Below, piece by piece: positions 5,735 through 6,164 of a stretch of DNA of 6,164 bases. The stretch comes from Candidatus Sulfotelmatobacter sp. GTDB lineage: Bacteria > Acidobacteriota > Terriglobia > Terriglobales > Acidobacteriaceae. The notes below the pieces were generated by a model. It searched no databases, was not told the DNA's origin, and saw only the letters and a list, made by a program, of their open reading frames with translations. The stretch is from contig JASIKQ010000522.1 in assembly GCA_030049565.1 (NCBI GenBank), positions 1 through 6,164 of the forward strand, written 5' to 3'. Each line of letters begins with the position of its first letter. Within the stretch, counting starts at the first letter, position 1. A program made the translations under genes and the position numbers.

Positions 5735-6078
5735 CGCAGGGTTTCGCGTCGTAAGCAAGTGCGGACGTTCTCGGGAATTCAGCCGCTTGCAGAAGCGAGC
5801 CCAGGATTGGACCCCACTTTTCCGGCGGAGTCGCCGCCAGAGTCAACCGGAGAAAACGAAAGCTCTAACGTCATCAGGCCGGGGGTTTTCGCTTTTCAAC
5901 ACCAGTGGGTACGACGGTCCGCCAAACCATCTCCATGGCTGCGTCTAATTGGTATGCGAAGTCAATAACGAACGTGACCGCTGGATGCGAAAAATTCAGT
6001 CGATTTCGGTATCGGGAATTAGTCAGTTTTTTAAATATTGCCTTGTGCTAGCCTCTTACGTCACAGGAGAACGATCCT
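5735..6078. other. 344-base intergenic region without a convincing gene
   Basis: Short open frames exist here, but none has both a ribosome site and a recognisable product. Two small hairpins are visible: CGCTT-GCAG-AAGCG, extended to seven pairs with a bulge (5782-5800), and CGGCG-GAGT-CGCCG (5823-5836). Neither is followed directly by a T-run, so no intrinsic terminator can be called for the upstream gene. The last 60 bases are AT-richer and should hold the promoter of the downstream dehydrogenase. No tRNA or known small RNA is recognised. Confidence 0.5.
6026..6054 (+). promoter_or_regulatory. Possible promoter of the downstream dehydrogenase
   Basis: TAGCCT (6049-6054), preceded by TGTGC, is a possible -10. 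Seventeen bases upstream the -35 position holds only a T-rich stretch (GTTTTT, 6026-6031), a poor match. The surrounding AT-rich segment and the distance to the ribosome site (6065-6070) are the main reasons to place a promoter here. Confidence 0.25.
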
Positions 6079-6164
6079 ATGAGAGCCGTTCGCATTCATC
6101 AGTTCGGTGGGCCGGAGGTTTTGATGTATGAAGATATTCCCGATCCCGAGCCGCGCAAAGATCA
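6079..6164 (+). CDS. Medium-chain dehydrogenase / quinone oxidoreductase, N-terminal fragment
   Basis: Only the first 28 codons lie in the window; the gene runs off the right edge. The start MRAVRIHQFGGPEVL, then YEDIPDPEP, is the typical N-terminus of medium-chain dehydrogenase/reductase proteins of the NADPH:quinone oxidoreductase and zinc-type alcohol dehydrogenase group (MKA-x-x-x-FGGPEVL...DVPxPxP pattern). The ATG has a strong ribosome site, AGGAGA, eight bases upstream. The catalytic and NAD(P)-binding parts are not visible, so zinc dependence, cofactor and substrate cannot be judged. Confidence 0.85.
   Translation, partial: MRAVRIHQFGGPEVLMYEDIPDPEPRKD

Noticed and set aside
5823..5836. 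Hairpin CGGCG-GAGT-CGCCG as an intrinsic terminator
   Set aside because: Only five pairs, about 90 bases after the stop codon, and no T-run follows.
5049..5846. A 265-codon open frame on the minus strand opposite the ketopantoate-reductase-like gene
   Set aside because: It is antisense to a gene with a clear family signature and ribosome site. Its translation is Arg/Pro/Ala-rich without domains, typical of a shadow frame in GC-rich DNA.
5759..5968. Short 69-codon plus-strand frame in the gap downstream of the ketopantoate-reductase-like gene
   Set aside because: No ribosome site and no recognisable family; the composition does not look coding. I treat it as noncoding, though a degraded gene cannot be excluded.
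6001..6014. Small inverted repeat CGAT...ATCG upstream of the dehydrogenase as an operator
   Set aside because: Four-base arms are expected by chance and do not match a known operator.

Overview
The window looks like chromosomal DNA from a moderately GC-rich bacterium. An acidobacterium is my best guess, from the general look of the proteins and gene order; no rRNA or other phylogenetic marker is present to confirm it. Seven protein genes are visible, one cut by the right edge. There is no CRISPR array, mobile element, tRNA or rRNA.

Left part (1-1193): a CYTH-superfamily (CyaB-like) protein on the minus strand is divergent from a small secreted cysteine-containing protein on the plus strand. 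The CYTH gene has a promoter so close to its ATG that its mRNA is probably leaderless.

Centre (1194-4699, all minus strand): an apparent four-gene operon reads from a good promoter at 4671-4699. The order is xdhC (molybdenum-hydroxylase maturation), a MocA-like molybdopterin cytidylyltransferase, a HAD-family phosphatase, and a DedA/VTT membrane protein fused to a C-terminal rhodanese domain. The first two genes point to maturation of a xanthine-dehydrogenase/CO-dehydrogenase type molybdenum enzyme, whose structural subunits are not in the window.

The most notable signal is in the last gene of that operon. Its reading frame meets an in-frame TGA inside the rhodanese active-site loop, two residues after the canonical catalytic Cys (C297-T298-UGA299). 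It then continues for 52 more codons that complete the rhodanese domain (ATSARVAHLL..., GGLTAW) up to a TAG. A stem-loop fitting the general bacterial SECIS description lies just downstream of the TGA. The best reading is a candidate selenoprotein, a membrane-anchored rhodanese with a C-x-U pair, of 351 residues. A simple gene caller would truncate it to 298 residues. A nonsense mutation or sequencing error is the main alternative.

Right part (4700-6164, plus strand): a divergently transcribed, atypical ketopantoate-reductase-like protein has its own promoter. It is followed by a 344-base gap without a convincing gene and then by the first 28 codons of a medium-chain (zinc-type/quinone oxidoreductase) dehydrogenase.
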